This document shows positions 35,373-45,277 of a stretch of 64,000 bases of DNA, one piece after another. Under the pieces are notes generated by a model. That model was not told the DNA's origin, ran no database searches, and saw only the letters and a list, made by a program, of their open reading frames with translations. The position numbers were made by a program, and so were the translations under genes. The stretch lies in NCBI RefSeq assembly GCF_003202435.1, contig NZ_QJHK01000002.1:372001-436000 (forward strand). The letters run 5' to 3'. Positions within the stretch are counted from its first letter, which is position 1. Every line of letters starts with the position of its first letter. The stretch is from Flavobacterium cheongpyeongense. Its GTDB lineage: Bacteria; Bacteroidota; Bacteroidia; Flavobacteriales; Flavobacteriaceae.

Positions 35373-36587
35373 ATGCATAAACCTGAAATCCCTGCTAATG
35401 AAAACCTTCGTCTAGAAGCCTTAGACACTTACAAAATACTAGACACATTACCAGAAGAAGAATATGATGCTTTAACAAAAATAGCAGCCGAGATTTGTGG
35501 CACCCCAATCTCATTGGTAACTTTAGTCGATCATGACAGACAATGGTTCAAATCGCATTATGGTTTAAATGCGACTGAGACACCAAGAGATTTTGCTTTT
35601 TGTGCCCATGCAATAAATACGCCAGATGAATTATTCATTATTCCAGATGCTACTAAAGACAAGAGGTTTCATGATAATCCATTAACTATAAATGACCCGA
35701 ACGTACTATTTTATGCAGGTGCCCCATTAAACAGCAAAGACGGTTATTCTTTAGGAACTCTTTGTGTTATTGATACAAAACCCAGAGAAGGTCTCACAGA
35801 GAGCCAAAAAGAATCACTAAAAGCATTGGCAAAACAAGTAATTTCACAGCTCGAACTTCGAAAAAAAAACAGCCAGTTAGAAAAATTAAATGATGAAATT
35901 GTGAAAAAAAATGCACAACTGAATCAATTTGCATATCGACTGACTCATGATTTAAAAGTTCCAATTCAGGGAGTAAACACTTTAATAAATTTTATAAAAG
36001 AGGATTATAAAGACCTCATAAAGAATACTCAATTAAAAGAGTGGATCGATTTAATTTATTCCAGAAATGAATATATGGATTTTTTAATTAATGGTATTTT
36101 AGAATATACCAAAGTTAGTAATGATCAAATTTGTTTTGAAGATTTTAACGTCCAAAAAATTATTCAATATATAATTGATAATGATGCATTGAATATTCCA
36201 ACTGATATTAATTACATCAATTGTGATGTTGTCATAAAGCATTCAAAAATAGGTTTCGTTCAAATTATTCAAAATCTTTTGTCAAATACTGTAAAACATA
36301 CTGACAAAGAAAAAAGCAATGTTTGGATATCACTAACAGAAGATGAAACTAGTTTTTCTTTTATTTATGAAGATGACGGACCTGGCATACCAGAAGTATA
36401 TTGGGACAAAGTCTTTGAATTATTTGAAACAGTTAGTGAAAAAAACACTAAAAATGCCGGCATCGGCTTGTCAACAATAAAAGCGATAGTAGATCGATTA
36501 GGTGGTACTATTTGTTTGAAGCATAGAGAAAACAATGAAAAAGGTGCCTGCTTTTGTTTTGTTTTACCAAAAGAATACAACTGCTAA
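35373..36587 (+). CDS. Cytoplasmic GAF-domain sensor histidine kinase
   Basis: This 404-residue protein has no transmembrane helix. An N-terminal GAF domain (about residues 22-165, with the phytochrome-related CGTPISLVTLVDHDRQWFKS and FYAGAPL segments) is joined through a coiled coil (165-185) to HisKA with His192 in RLTHDLKVPIQG. A HATPase_c domain follows (N box QNLLSNTVKHT, G1 DDGPGIP, G2 GIGLST). The input ligand is unknown. It is separated by 1 kb from the next gene, a single-domain receiver at 37600 that may be its partner. Confidence 0.88.
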   Translation: MHKPEIPANENLRLEALDTYKILDTLPEEEYDALTKIAAEICGTPISLVTLVDHDRQWFKSHYGLNATETPRDFAFCAHAINTPDELFIIPDATKDKRFHDNPLTINDPNVLFYAGAPLNSKDGYSLGTLCVIDTKPREGLTESQKESLKALAKQVISQLELRKKNSQLEKLNDEIVKKNAQLNQFAYRLTHDLKVPIQGVNTLINFIKEDYKDLIKNTQLKEWIDLIYSRNEYMDFLINGILEYTKVSNDQICFEDFNVQKIIQYIIDNDALNIPTDINYINCDVVIKHSKIGFVQIIQNLLSNTVKHTDKEKSNVWISLTEDETSFSFIYEDDGPGIPEVYWDKVFELFETVSEKNTKNAGIGLSTIKAIVDRLGGTICLKHRENNEKGACFCFVLPKEYNC

Positions 36588-37599
36588 CAATTAGGAATAT
36601 AATTTTACCGCAACATTTTGTCCAGCTATGACTAGATATAAGTGATAATACTTTCCTTTACACTTACCATTACTCTTCATAAAAGTTAAGCTATTTTTTC
36701 TTGTTTTAATTACTTTAGAAAAACAAAGCGCAATAAATGCAGTCAAATGCTTTTACTTTAACTTTAACTTTCAGTTTAATTTAAGTACAGTCAAAAGTTT
36801 GTTTGTGCTTTATAAAATATACTTCACTAGAATTACATCGCCTTTTCTGATTTTTGATTTGGATAACAAGATCGGAACTATTGGGCAAAAAAGGCGTTCA
36901 TGTGTTTGGAACTTAGTATATCATTTTTTGAAGGTGTAGGTATTTCAAAATTGATATTTAAATTAACTAAGTTTGAATATTAAATGGCAATGTAATTCTG
37001 GAAGTAACTGCATAATGGTATACTATTGACACAAAAAAGAAGAATAGTAGTGAAAAATTGATGACTAACCCAAGAATACTATTTAATGAAATGGTAATCA
37101 CTACTAAACTCTTAAATTGTTATTGAAATTATTCTTTAATTTTTTTCTTTCTTAATTCTTGAACAAATTTAATTCAATAACAAAATTTTCTTTCTTTTTT
37201 TCTATGAATAGCAGTTTACTGTCGGTGAATATACAATCTTGCTCCTTAACCTGTAAATAATTAAAAATCAAAAACCTACAAATAACCTTGATGTAAAAAA
37301 CTAATTTTTGTTTTTGGAAACATTTCTGTTGGTTACACCAATGAATTTGTATGATTATATACAAAATTTAAAAAACACACGCCGTTCCAAAAAATAAAGA
37401 AGAATATCTTTACCTATCGTTAATTTGTAATCACTTTAAGGTACTTTCTTTATTTCTGTCTCCATATTGCAGTACCATTCATCGACACTTTTTTTCCATT
37501 TGTCTATACTTTTATGAGGAATCAACGAATTAAAAACTTATTTTAAGATAAATAAAATACATTTGAAACTTAAAAGCATCCCAATTTAAAAATAAGAAA
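36588..37599. other. 1-kb stretch without a recognised gene
   Basis: No convincing gene was found. A minus-strand 70-codon frame (37152-37364) is Lys/Phe/Ile-rich and looks like chance. A short minus-strand piece at about 37430-37530 reads gene-like (LIPHKSIDKWKKSVDEWYCNMET before a stop) but is bounded by a stop upstream, so it may be the tail of a lost gene. No RNA family recognised. Confidence 0.4.
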
Positions 37600-38013
37600 A
37601 TGGCTAAATCATTAAACATACTATTGATAGAAGACGATGCAATAGAGGTGATGAAATTTAACAGAGTCCTAAAAACTTTAGAACTCAATCATCGTATCAT
37701 TGAAGCTAATAATGGAGAGGAAGCAGTTGATATCTTAAAAAGAAAAGAGATAATCCCTGATATCATTATTATGGATCTTAATATGCCTAAATTAAATGGA
37801 ATCGAGTTTTTGAGTATTTTAAAAGCAGATGATGTATTAAAATATATACCTGCAATTATATTAACCACTTCAAATAATCACAGGGATGTTATGGAGTGTT
37901 ACAAAATTGGTATTGCGGGCTACATTTTAAAACCTTTAAAATATGAGGAGTATGTAGATAGAATACAAAAAGTACTGGCTTACTGGAGTACGAACGAAAT
38001 AATTTCCCAATAA
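37600..38013 (+). CDS. Single-domain response regulator
   Basis: A stand-alone receiver of 137 residues: acidic pocket LLIEDDAIEV (residues 8-17), phosphoacceptor Asp59 in IIMDLNMPKLNG, switch Thr in ILTTSNNHRD, and Lys in GYILKPLKYEEY (about 109). The DAIEVMKFNRVL and YVDRIQKVLAYW segments resemble receivers paired with Bacteroidota PAS kinases. It lies 290 bp upstream of the HNOBA-PAS kinase, so it is the nearest candidate phosphoacceptor for the kinases at 35373, 38305 and 42440. Confidence 0.9.
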   Translation: MAKSLNILLIEDDAIEVMKFNRVLKTLELNHRIIEANNGEEAVDILKRKEIIPDIIIMDLNMPKLNGIEFLSILKADDVLKYIPAIILTTSNNHRDVMECYKIGIAGYILKPLKYEEYVDRIQKVLAYWSTNEIISQ

Positions 38014-38304
38014 TAAATTAAGTGTGACCATTTTTTGTTTGTAGTCCTATCGAAAATTAAAGTTCTTATTAAATGTTTTTCTGGCGATTTAGAGAGAAGA
38101 TTGAGAATGTAACTACTTAACCTCTAAATAATTTGTTTTATATAAAAAAAAGTAGTAATTTTCAACACAATTGTAAATTTGAATAGCTGAAATTTAAGTT
38201 GCATAAAATTACCTGGGCTACTTTTTCACATTAAAAACAGTCGAGATAATAAAATGTTTATCCAGATTCCATTTTATAAAATTTTAAATTAAGAAGGTAA
38301 CAGT

Positions 38305-41301
38305 ATGGAAGATTCTCAATTTCATTTTGACAGTGAGGCATTCAATAGGATTTTCCCTTTTTATATTCTCCTAGACCAAAATTTACTTATTAAAGACAGC
38401 GGCAGAAGTTTGATTAAAATGCTCCCTGATTTAAAAAAAACAGAATATTTCTTCCATTCATTTACCATTACCAATCCCTTTCCTGAAGCGCTAAATGTTG
38501 ACAATTTTTACAAAGTCACGAATCAATTAGTAATCATCGAAACAGTTAAGGAAAAAATTTCGCTTCGTGGACAATTTGAAAACTATGAAGAAGGGTATTT
38601 ATTTTTAGGCAGTCTTTGGCTTACTTCTGTAAGTCATTTTGAAGAAAAAAAAATATCTTTTTCTGATTTTGCCCATCACGATGCATCATTGGCCTTAGTC
38701 GATTTAATAACCGATCCTGATAAGCTGGATGCAAAATTACAAAACTATTTCACTACAATACTTCAACAAGAAGATAAGCTAAAAAGTGCAACTGCAAAAA
38801 TTTATGACACCGCACTTTTTGATGCGCAAAACCCCGATCCATTAATTCGCATTGATTTTGAGGGAGGTTTATTAAAAATGAATACAGCAGCCCAAAATTT
38901 AAAAAAATTAACTTATCAGGATGTTGATTATGATCTTCAGGATTTTTTTAAATTCATTGCACCTCAGATAAATAAAACAGAAGAAAAATGGGGGTTTGAG
39001 GCTGACAGTAATCATGAACACTACACTTTTGTTTGCAAAACTTTACAGGAAGAGCGCTACATTCATGTCTATGGGCGCGATATTACAGAACAAAAAAGAA
39101 ATCAGGAAGAGCTTATACGGCTCTCGCTGGTAGCAAAAACAAATAAAAACGGAATTGTATTTACTCATCCAGACGGAAAGATATTTTGGTGCAATGATGC
39201 CTATATAAAATTGACCGGATATGAAAAAGAGGATATCATAGGAAAAACCCCTGTTGAATTGGGTTCGAATTCTTTATCCAATAAAGAGGAAATCCGTAAA
39301 ATGGTTAGTGCTTTTTACGAGGGTAATACCTTTGAAGTAGAAATTTTGCATGCTAAAAAAAACGGTGGTACTTTTTGGTCCAAGACAGTTGGGCAGCCAA
39401 TTTTGGATTCTTCTCAAAAAGTAATCCAATATTTTGCAATGATTCAGGATATTTCAGAAGATAAACAGAAAGAAGAAAAACTTTTGTTGCTTTCCTCAAT
39501 AGCAGATAAAAATATAGGTGCTGTAGTTATTTGTAATAAAGAAGGTAAAATAGAATGGGTTAATAGTAGTTTTACAAAAATGACTGGCTACTCAAACGAA
39601 GAATTGGTTGGTCAGAAACCCGGTCATTTATTACAGGGAGAAGCAACCAATCAGGAAACAATTAAATATTTAAAGAATCAAATAAAGCAAGGTCTGCCTT
39701 TTACTTGTGAGATACTCAATTACACAAAATTTAAGGAAAAATATTGGGTTAGAATACAAGGACAGGCACTACATGACAAACAAGGAGAGGTGATTAAGTT
39801 TTTTGCAATTGAAGAAAATATAAGCCAGGAAAAAGAATTCAATCAACAGCTTATAGATTCTGAAAATCGTTTGGCCTCGTTAATAACTAATCTTCAATCG
39901 GGTATTTTACTAGAAGATGAAAACAGAAAGGTGCTAATTGCCAATAAACGATTTTGTGATTTATTTGATTTTAAAGGCCGTCCGGAAGAAATGATTGGTT
40001 TTGATTCTAAATTGTTAACTGAAAAAAACATACACTTTTTTAAAAAACCAAATGAGTTTATCGAAAGAACAGAAGAAATTTTAAGAAACAAAAAAAACGT
40101 CTTTTCTGAAGAGATTGAAATAGCAGATGGGCGCATCTATGAAAGAAGTTTTATTGCAATACCAAAAGGCAATAAAAATGACGGCCATTTATGGACTTTT
40201 GAAGACATTACCATCAAAAAAAAATACAAAGAAAGCCTGGAAGCAGAAAAAGAAAAATACCGAAACATTATTGCCAATATGAATATGGGGCTATTGGAAG
40301 TAGATAAAAATGATGTTATACAATTGGCAAACCAGTCATTTTGTGATATGAGTGGGTTTTCTTTGATTGATTTGTTAGGCAACAAAGCATCAGAAGTTTT
40401 ATTGCATCCTGAGGATAAAAAATTAGTTAGTTTTAAGAATAAAGAACGGGTTAAGGGTAAATCAGATTCGTATGAAGTCGCATCTATTAATAAAAAAGGA
40501 GAAACCAGGTATTGGCTAATTAGTGGTGCTCCAAATTATAATGTCAATGGCGAAATAATTGGTTCAATAGGAATACATTTGGACATAACCCGACAAAAGA
40601 GTCTGGAATTGCAAAAAGAGGAATTACTTAAAAAATTAGAGAAACAGAACGGGCAACTCAATGATTATGCTCAAATTGTATCGCATGATTTAAAATCGCC
40701 ATTACAAAGTATACATACTCTGGTGACATGGATTAAAGAAGACAATGAAAAAGAATTTAATCCGCAAACGCTGCAATATCTTGCAATGATAGAAGATAAA
40801 GTTGAAAAAATGGATCACTTCATTCAGGGTATCCTAAACTATTCTAAAGTAGATGATATCGATATGATTGCTGAAAATATTAATCTGAATGATGAAATCA
40901 GTAAAATTATTGATATTATCCATATCCCTAAGAATATTGAGGTTGTAATAAAAAATGAGCTGCCAACAATCAAAGCAGAACGATTTAGAATGCAGCAATT
41001 GTTTCTAAATATCATCAGCAATGCGGTAAATTATATTGATAAGCCTCTCGGATATATCGAAATAAGTTTTGAGGAGGAAAAACAGTATTATGTTTTTGCA
41101 ATCAAAGATAACGGACCAGGAATTGCTAAAGAGAATCAGGCAAAAATATTTAAAATATTTCAATCTTTTACCTCTAATAACAGATCAACAGGTATTGGAT
41201 TATCTATAGTGAAAAAAATAGTCGAAAATTATAACGGAAAGATTTGGATAGAAAGCGAACTTACAAAAGGCACTACCTTCTTTATTAAACTACCAAAATA
41301 G
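38305..41301 (+). CDS. HNOBA-like, multi-PAS sensor histidine kinase
   Basis: A soluble kinase of 998 residues. The first 145 resemble the heme-NO-binding-associated (HNOBA) domain: FNRIFPFYILLDQNLLIKDSG, ISLRGQFENYEEGYLFLGSLW, then FSDFAHHDASLALVDL. A coiled coil (about 145-168) follows, then some five PAS folds (about 175-265, 275-385, 395-505, 520-630, 650-770), HisKA with His794 in IVSHDLKSPLQ and HATPase_c (G1 DNGPGIA, G2 GIGLSI). HNOBA domains normally transmit the signal of an H-NOX partner, but no H-NOX gene is in the window. The next gene, 5 bp downstream, is a FIST protein, possibly the alternative NO sensor. Confidence 0.85.
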   Translation: MEDSQFHFDSEAFNRIFPFYILLDQNLLIKDSGRSLIKMLPDLKKTEYFFHSFTITNPFPEALNVDNFYKVTNQLVIIETVKEKISLRGQFENYEEGYLFLGSLWLTSVSHFEEKKISFSDFAHHDASLALVDLITDPDKLDAKLQNYFTTILQQEDKLKSATAKIYDTALFDAQNPDPLIRIDFEGGLLKMNTAAQNLKKLTYQDVDYDLQDFFKFIAPQINKTEEKWGFEADSNHEHYTFVCKTLQEERYIHVYGRDITEQKRNQEELIRLSLVAKTNKNGIVFTHPDGKIFWCNDAYIKLTGYEKEDIIGKTPVELGSNSLSNKEEIRKMVSAFYEGNTFEVEILHAKKNGGTFWSKTVGQPILDSSQKVIQYFAMIQDISEDKQKEEKLLLLSSIADKNIGAVVICNKEGKIEWVNSSFTKMTGYSNEELVGQKPGHLLQGEATNQETIKYLKNQIKQGLPFTCEILNYTKFKEKYWVRIQGQALHDKQGEVIKFFAIEENISQEKEFNQQLIDSENRLASLITNLQSGILLEDENRKVLIANKRFCDLFDFKGRPEEMIGFDSKLLTEKNIHFFKKPNEFIERTEEILRNKKNVFSEEIEIADGRIYERSFIAIPKGNKNDGHLWTFEDITIKKKYKESLEAEKEKYRNIIANMNMGLLEVDKNDVIQLANQSFCDMSGFSLIDLLGNKASEVLLHPEDKKLVSFKNKERVKGKSDSYEVASINKKGETRYWLISGAPNYNVNGEIIGSIGIHLDITRQKSLELQKEELLKKLEKQNGQLNDYAQIVSHDLKSPLQSIHTLVTWIKEDNEKEFNPQTLQYLAMIEDKVEKMDHFIQGILNYSKVDDIDMIAENINLNDEISKIIDIIHIPKNIEVVIKNELPTIKAERFRMQQLFLNIISNAVNYIDKPLGYIEISFEEEKQYYVFAIKDNGPGIAKENQAKIFKIFQSFTSNNRSTGIGLSIVKKIVENYNGKIWIESELTKGTTFFIKLPK

Positions 41302-41306
41302 AAATT

Positions 41307-42440
41307 ATGAAACTAATTCAGGCTTATAAAAAAGATAATGAAAATTGGGAATACCTAACAAAAGAGATGGAATTAACAAATCCATTGGTACTCATTTTTG
41401 GAAATAGAATGCTATTAGAGCGACAGGAAGTCATTGAGGAGATCAGAAAGGAGTTTCCTTATGAGCATCTTGTTTTTGGATCTACATCAGGCGAAATTAT
41501 CGATTCAAACGTATTTGATAATTCGATCGTAGTTACAGCTATAGAATTTGAAAAAAGTACATTTGAAATAAGAACTGATAATATTTTTAATCATAAAAAA
41601 GATGCAAATGCACTGGGACAAGCTCTTTATGAACAAATACCTAAAGAAAATTTAAAGCATTTATTTGTACTTTCAGAAGGAAGTTTTGTAAACGGAAGCT
41701 CACTTATTGATGGACTTGAAAATCGCATTCAAAATAAAGTACCTATCTCTGGAGGTATGTGTGGAGACGATGCAAAATTTGAGAAAACATTGGCTTCTTA
41801 TAAAGAAAATCCAAAAGAGGGAGAAGTTGTTTTAATTGGATTTTATGGTGAAACTTTAGAAATTTCATTTTCTAGTTTTGGAGGATGGAGCTCTTTTGGT
41901 CCCGAAAGAATTATTACCCGGTCAGATGCCAATGTATTATATGAAATCGATGGCCAGCCTGCATTAGATTTGTATAAAAAATATTTAGGAGACAAAGCCA
42001 ATCAATTGCCTCAGGCTTCTCTGTTATATCCTTTGAATGTTACGCCTGAAGGGAAAACACAAGCTGTAGTTCGTACTATTTTAAATATTAATACCGAAAA
42101 TCAGTCGATGATTTTAGCTGGAGATGTGCCTGAAAACTCCAAGGTACAGTTGATGATGGCCTCTGTAGATGCTATCGCAGAAGGAGCTTCACAAGCGGCC
42201 ATATTAGCTATGAAAAACAGAAAAAATCACCCACAACTTGCTTTATTAGTGAGCTGTGTAGGAAGAAAATTAGTTATGAATCAACGTGTTGAAGAGGAAA
42301 TAGAACACGTTCAGGAAATAATTGGAAATGAAGTAGCAATTACCGGATTTTACTCTTACGGCGAAATGGCTCCTTTTAGCGGAAATACGTTTTGTGAATT
42401 ACATAACCAAACGATGACTTTAACCCTAATAAGCGAATAA
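41307..42440 (+). CDS. FIST domain protein (NosP-like candidate sensor)
   Basis: This 377-residue cytoplasmic protein has FIST_N (about 28-215: HLVFGSTSGEIIDSNVFDNSIVV and PISGGMCGDDAKFEKT) and FIST_C (about 225-370, ending VAITGFYSYGEMAPF and CELHNQTMTLTLI). FIST proteins include the NosP family, which bind heme and nitric oxide and control a histidine kinase encoded next to them. Here the gene lies 5 bp after the HNOBA kinase and shares its last base with the start of another kinase gene at 42440, so translation is coupled. Heme binding is inferred from family and context; no ligand residue was identified. Confidence 0.85.
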   Translation: MKLIQAYKKDNENWEYLTKEMELTNPLVLIFGNRMLLERQEVIEEIRKEFPYEHLVFGSTSGEIIDSNVFDNSIVVTAIEFEKSTFEIRTDNIFNHKKDANALGQALYEQIPKENLKHLFVLSEGSFVNGSSLIDGLENRIQNKVPISGGMCGDDAKFEKTLASYKENPKEGEVVLIGFYGETLEISFSSFGGWSSFGPERIITRSDANVLYEIDGQPALDLYKKYLGDKANQLPQASLLYPLNVTPEGKTQAVVRTILNINTENQSMILAGDVPENSKVQLMMASVDAIAEGASQAAILAMKNRKNHPQLALLVSCVGRKLVMNQRVEEEIEHVQEIIGNEVAITGFYSYGEMAPFSGNTFCELHNQTMTLTLISE

Positions 42441-43480
42441 TGAATACCCTGTTAAAAAGGCAAATTGCGAAATTCATAAACTCCGAAAATTTAAAAGATT
42501 TAAAGTTTTTTTTACAGGCGGTAAATGATTCTTATAATAATCATGAGGATCAGATGAGCATGTTACAACGCGCAATGAAAATTAGCTCTGATGAACTTTT
42601 CGAAGCCAATAAAAAACTGGGTGAGGAAGCAAAAAGTTTAAAAGAAATAAATTCAAATTTGACTGAAATATTAAATTCAATGAATCTGGATGCTGAAAAA
42701 TTGGGAAATGAAAAAGATTTTAATCAGGCCGATTTCTTAAAAAAGCAATCTATGGAGATTGTGAATATGAACAAACAAAGAGAAGAATTGCTAAATAGTT
42801 TAGAAAATCAGAACAGGGAACTTAACGAATATGCCCATGTCGTTTCTCATGATCTAAAAGCACCACTCAGAAATATAGATACATTGGTTAATTGGGTGCT
42901 GGATGACAATAAAGGAATTATGGGCGAAAACTGTTTAAACTCGCTTAATCAGGTACTGTTTAATGTTGAAAAAATGGATTTGCTCATCAAAGGAATTTTA
43001 GACTATTCTACTGTAGACAAACTAGAATCAGAAGAGAGATTAATTGACTTTAATCAGGTAATTGATGAAATTAAGAGAGAAATTCACATTCCGAATAATA
43101 TTGAAATTTCGATAGTTAATGATTTGCCAAAAATAAAAGGAAATACCTGGCGATTTAAACAATTAATGCAAAATTTAATTGAAAATAGTATTCATTATAA
43201 TAATAAGGCTCAAGGCAAAATTGAAATTGGCTGTACCGAAAAGGAACAGGATTTTGAATTTTATATTAAAGACAATGGTATTGGAATAGCAAAAAAATAT
43301 CACGATAAAATTTTTAAAGTATTTACGAAATTAGAAAGCAATAATCAAAATTCAGGTATTGGTCTTTCTATAGTTAACAAAATTATTGAGTATTACAAAG
43401 GCTCAATCTGGCTTGAAAGTGAAGAAAACATTGGAACAACATTTTATTTTTCATTACCCAAAAATCATGGAACAACCTAA
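42440..43480 (+). CDS. Cytoplasmic histidine kinase coupled to the FIST gene
   Basis: The 346-residue product has no transmembrane segment and no PAS/GAF domain. A helical N-terminal region (about 1-125), including DSYNNHEDQMSMLQRAMKISSDELFEANKKL, is followed by HisKA with His137 in VVSHDLKAPLRN and HATPase_c (N box QNLIENSIHYN, G1 DNGIGIA, G2 GIGLSI). The lack of its own sensor fits control by the FIST protein encoded just upstream, as for NahK-like kinases. It overlaps the Hpt gene by 14 bp, which suggests that the phosphoryl group is passed on. Confidence 0.88.
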   Translation: MNTLLKRQIAKFINSENLKDLKFFLQAVNDSYNNHEDQMSMLQRAMKISSDELFEANKKLGEEAKSLKEINSNLTEILNSMNLDAEKLGNEKDFNQADFLKKQSMEIVNMNKQREELLNSLENQNRELNEYAHVVSHDLKAPLRNIDTLVNWVLDDNKGIMGENCLNSLNQVLFNVEKMDLLIKGILDYSTVDKLESEERLIDFNQVIDEIKREIHIPNNIEISIVNDLPKIKGNTWRFKQLMQNLIENSIHYNNKAQGKIEIGCTEKEQDFEFYIKDNGIGIAKKYHDKIFKVFTKLESNNQNSGIGLSIVNKIIEYYKGSIWLESEENIGTTFYFSLPKNHGTT

Positions 43481-43784
43481 TTTAAACTATATAGATCAAC
43501 TCTGTGGAGAGGATCATGAATTTAAGAAAAAAATGATTGCAATTATTAAAAAAGAGCTCCCATTAGAAATTGTGGCGTACCATAAAAGTATGGAAGATCA
43601 GAATTACAAACATGCAGCAGAACATATCCATAAATTAAAACATAAGATATCTCTTTTAGGTCTTGAAAAAAATTATTATGTAGCTGAAGAACTTGAATAT
43701 AATTTATTAACCGGTATGGTTAAATGTCAATATGAATTTGAAACTATTTTAAAGTTAATGCAAAGCTTTGTAAATGAACTATGA
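43467..43784 (+). CDS. Histidine phosphotransfer (Hpt) domain protein
   Basis: A single Hpt domain of 105 residues with phosphoacceptor His55 in EHIHKLKHKISLLGL, the helix pattern of Hpt proteins. The ATG at 43467 is chosen because it gives MEQPNLNYIDQLCGED, a proper Hpt start. A longer frame from 43386 only translates the kinase 3' end in another frame. It overlaps the kinase stop by 14 bp. It likely relays phosphate from the kinases to a receiver such as the protein at 37600. Confidence 0.85.
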   Translation: MEQPNLNYIDQLCGEDHEFKKKMIAIIKKELPLEIVAYHKSMEDQNYKHAAEHIHKLKHKISLLGLEKNYYVAEELEYNLLTGMVKCQYEFETILKLMQSFVNEL

Positions 43785-44048
43785 TAAGGCTTTATATGAA
43801 TCTTTTACCTCAGTTTTGTATTTGTGCGGTAAATAAATCATTAATGCTAAACAGTACCAATATTCTAATTTAGTAAACAGTACGAAAATTTTCTGGTATA
43901 ATGCCGATAGACTATGCTAAAGGTTATTTTTATTAAACTCTATTGAAATGCATAACCTGAATAACTTTTTCGTTATAATTATCCTATTAAAAATCAAACA
44001 GGACAGCAAAAAAAATAAGCAAAAGAATAAATTATCCTGTATTAAAAA

Positions 44049-44756
44049 CTATAATAAGTTCAGGCGCTTCATTAAAACAGGACGATTAGCACGACTGACA
44101 GGAATGACGTCCTTACCAATTAAAACACTATTGTCTTCAATGTCAATGATTTTTTTTGTGTTTATGATAAACGAGCGATGCACTTTCAAAAACAAACTTT
44201 CAGGCAATTTGTCTTCAATTTTTTTAAGGGTAGAATGAACTACATAATTTTTATTTTCTGTCTTGATATGTATATAATCTCCTTTAGCTTCTACAATATT
44301 TACCATAGCAAATTCGATTTTTATTAAACGACGATCAATATTAATATAAAATTCGTTGGCATTATCTTTACCTGAGTTTTTATTTATGATTGTTGTTGTA
44401 GCTAATGGGAGCGTATTTAATTTTTGAATTGCTTTTTGAAAACGATCTTCAGTAATAGGCTTTACTAAATAATCAACTATACATTCATATTCAAAAGCTT
44501 CGATAGCAAAATCTTTATCAGAAGTTATCAATATGATTCTGGGAGGATTCTTTAGAGATTGAATAAAATCAAAACCAGTAAAATCAGGCATGTGGATATC
44601 CAAAAAAATTAAATCGACCTCATTTTGATTCAGGTATTTTATGGCCTGTATAGCATTTGAGAATTCCTGCGACAAATTTAATTGAGGAGTATTCTGAATC
44701 ATTTTTTCTATGATGGCTCTTGCCATTTCTTCATCATCAATAATAATGCAATTCAT
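44049..44756 (-). CDS. LytTR family response regulator
   Basis: A 235-residue regulator with an N-terminal receiver (Asp53 in FLDIHMPDFTG, Lys in DYLVKPITEDRF) and a C-terminal LytTR DNA-binding domain (about 130-230: IVEAKGDYIHIKTENKNYVVHSTLKKIEDKLP, then FLKVHRSFIINTKKI). It probably activates or represses transcription when phosphorylated. It is convergent with the FIST/kinase/Hpt operon. LytTR regulators normally pair with 5TM/LytS-type kinases, which are absent here, so its partner is uncertain. Confidence 0.92.
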   Translation of the reverse strand: MNCIIIDDEEMARAIIEKMIQNTPQLNLSQEFSNAIQAIKYLNQNEVDLIFLDIHMPDFTGFDFIQSLKNPPRIILITSDKDFAIEAFEYECIVDYLVKPITEDRFQKAIQKLNTLPLATTTIINKNSGKDNANEFYINIDRRLIKIEFAMVNIVEAKGDYIHIKTENKNYVVHSTLKKIEDKLPESLFLKVHRSFIINTKKIIDIEDNSVLIGKDVIPVSRANRPVLMKRLNLL

Positions 44757-45097
44757 AGTTAAGCCGATATTATAATTCTAGTAAAACTTTTGCAGGATAT
44801 AAAATAGCCTAAACAGTAGATTGCAAAAGAAATACTATGCTTTTTTAATCCTTTTCCTATTCTTTAGCAATATAATAACTTTTTTCAAGACCTAAATGTA
44901 AATTGTATATTTTTATTTATCTATTGCTATAATTTAAAAAATAGTATTGGGGATAAATTTTACCGATTGTATGAGTATTACTTCCATTTAAAATGACCTT
45001 TTTTAAAACTTTCGTCGATTATTAGACAGAAGAAAGTTTTTTTTAATTCGTTACTATCTTTTCTAAGAACATATAACCAAGAGCTCAGTGCAAATGT

Positions 45098-45265
45098 GTG
45101 ATTTTTTATTACGCAAACTATATTAAGGAATTAAATACAAAAGCACCTTTAGAATTATATGTGAGAAATAAAGGTATCAGTTCAGCTGCTGAGCAGGTAC
45201 TATTGCGTACCCTACATAAACAAAAAAAGGCTGTCCGAAAACAGATCAGCCTTTCACCAAAATAA
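45098..45265 (+). pseudogene. Possible fragment of a lost gene
   Basis: A plus-strand frame with gene-like composition reads ANYIKELNTKAPLELYV then RNKGISSAAEQVLLRTLHKQ up to a TAA at 45263. Only a GTG (45098) could start it, and the frame is closed upstream at 45074. No family is recognised; the alternation of helices could come from a repeat protein. It overlaps the SusD terminator. Confidence 0.25.
45222..45254 (-). terminator. Terminator of the SusC/SusD pair
   Basis: On the minus strand AAAGGCTG (45254-45247) pairs with CAGCCTTT (45233-45226), followed by a run of T. It lies just after the susD-like stop codon. Confidence 0.75.
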
Positions 45266-45277
45266 TATAAAACCAAC

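Noticed and set aside
37430-37530. Short minus-strand gene-like piece ending in METEIKKVP
   Set aside because: About 33 codons with an upstream stop and no start codon; too short to assign, so only mentioned within the gap entry.
43980-44045. ACAGGA/TCCTGT pair downstream of the LytTR gene as a terminator
   Set aside because: Only six pairs with a loop of about 40 nt; too weak to call.
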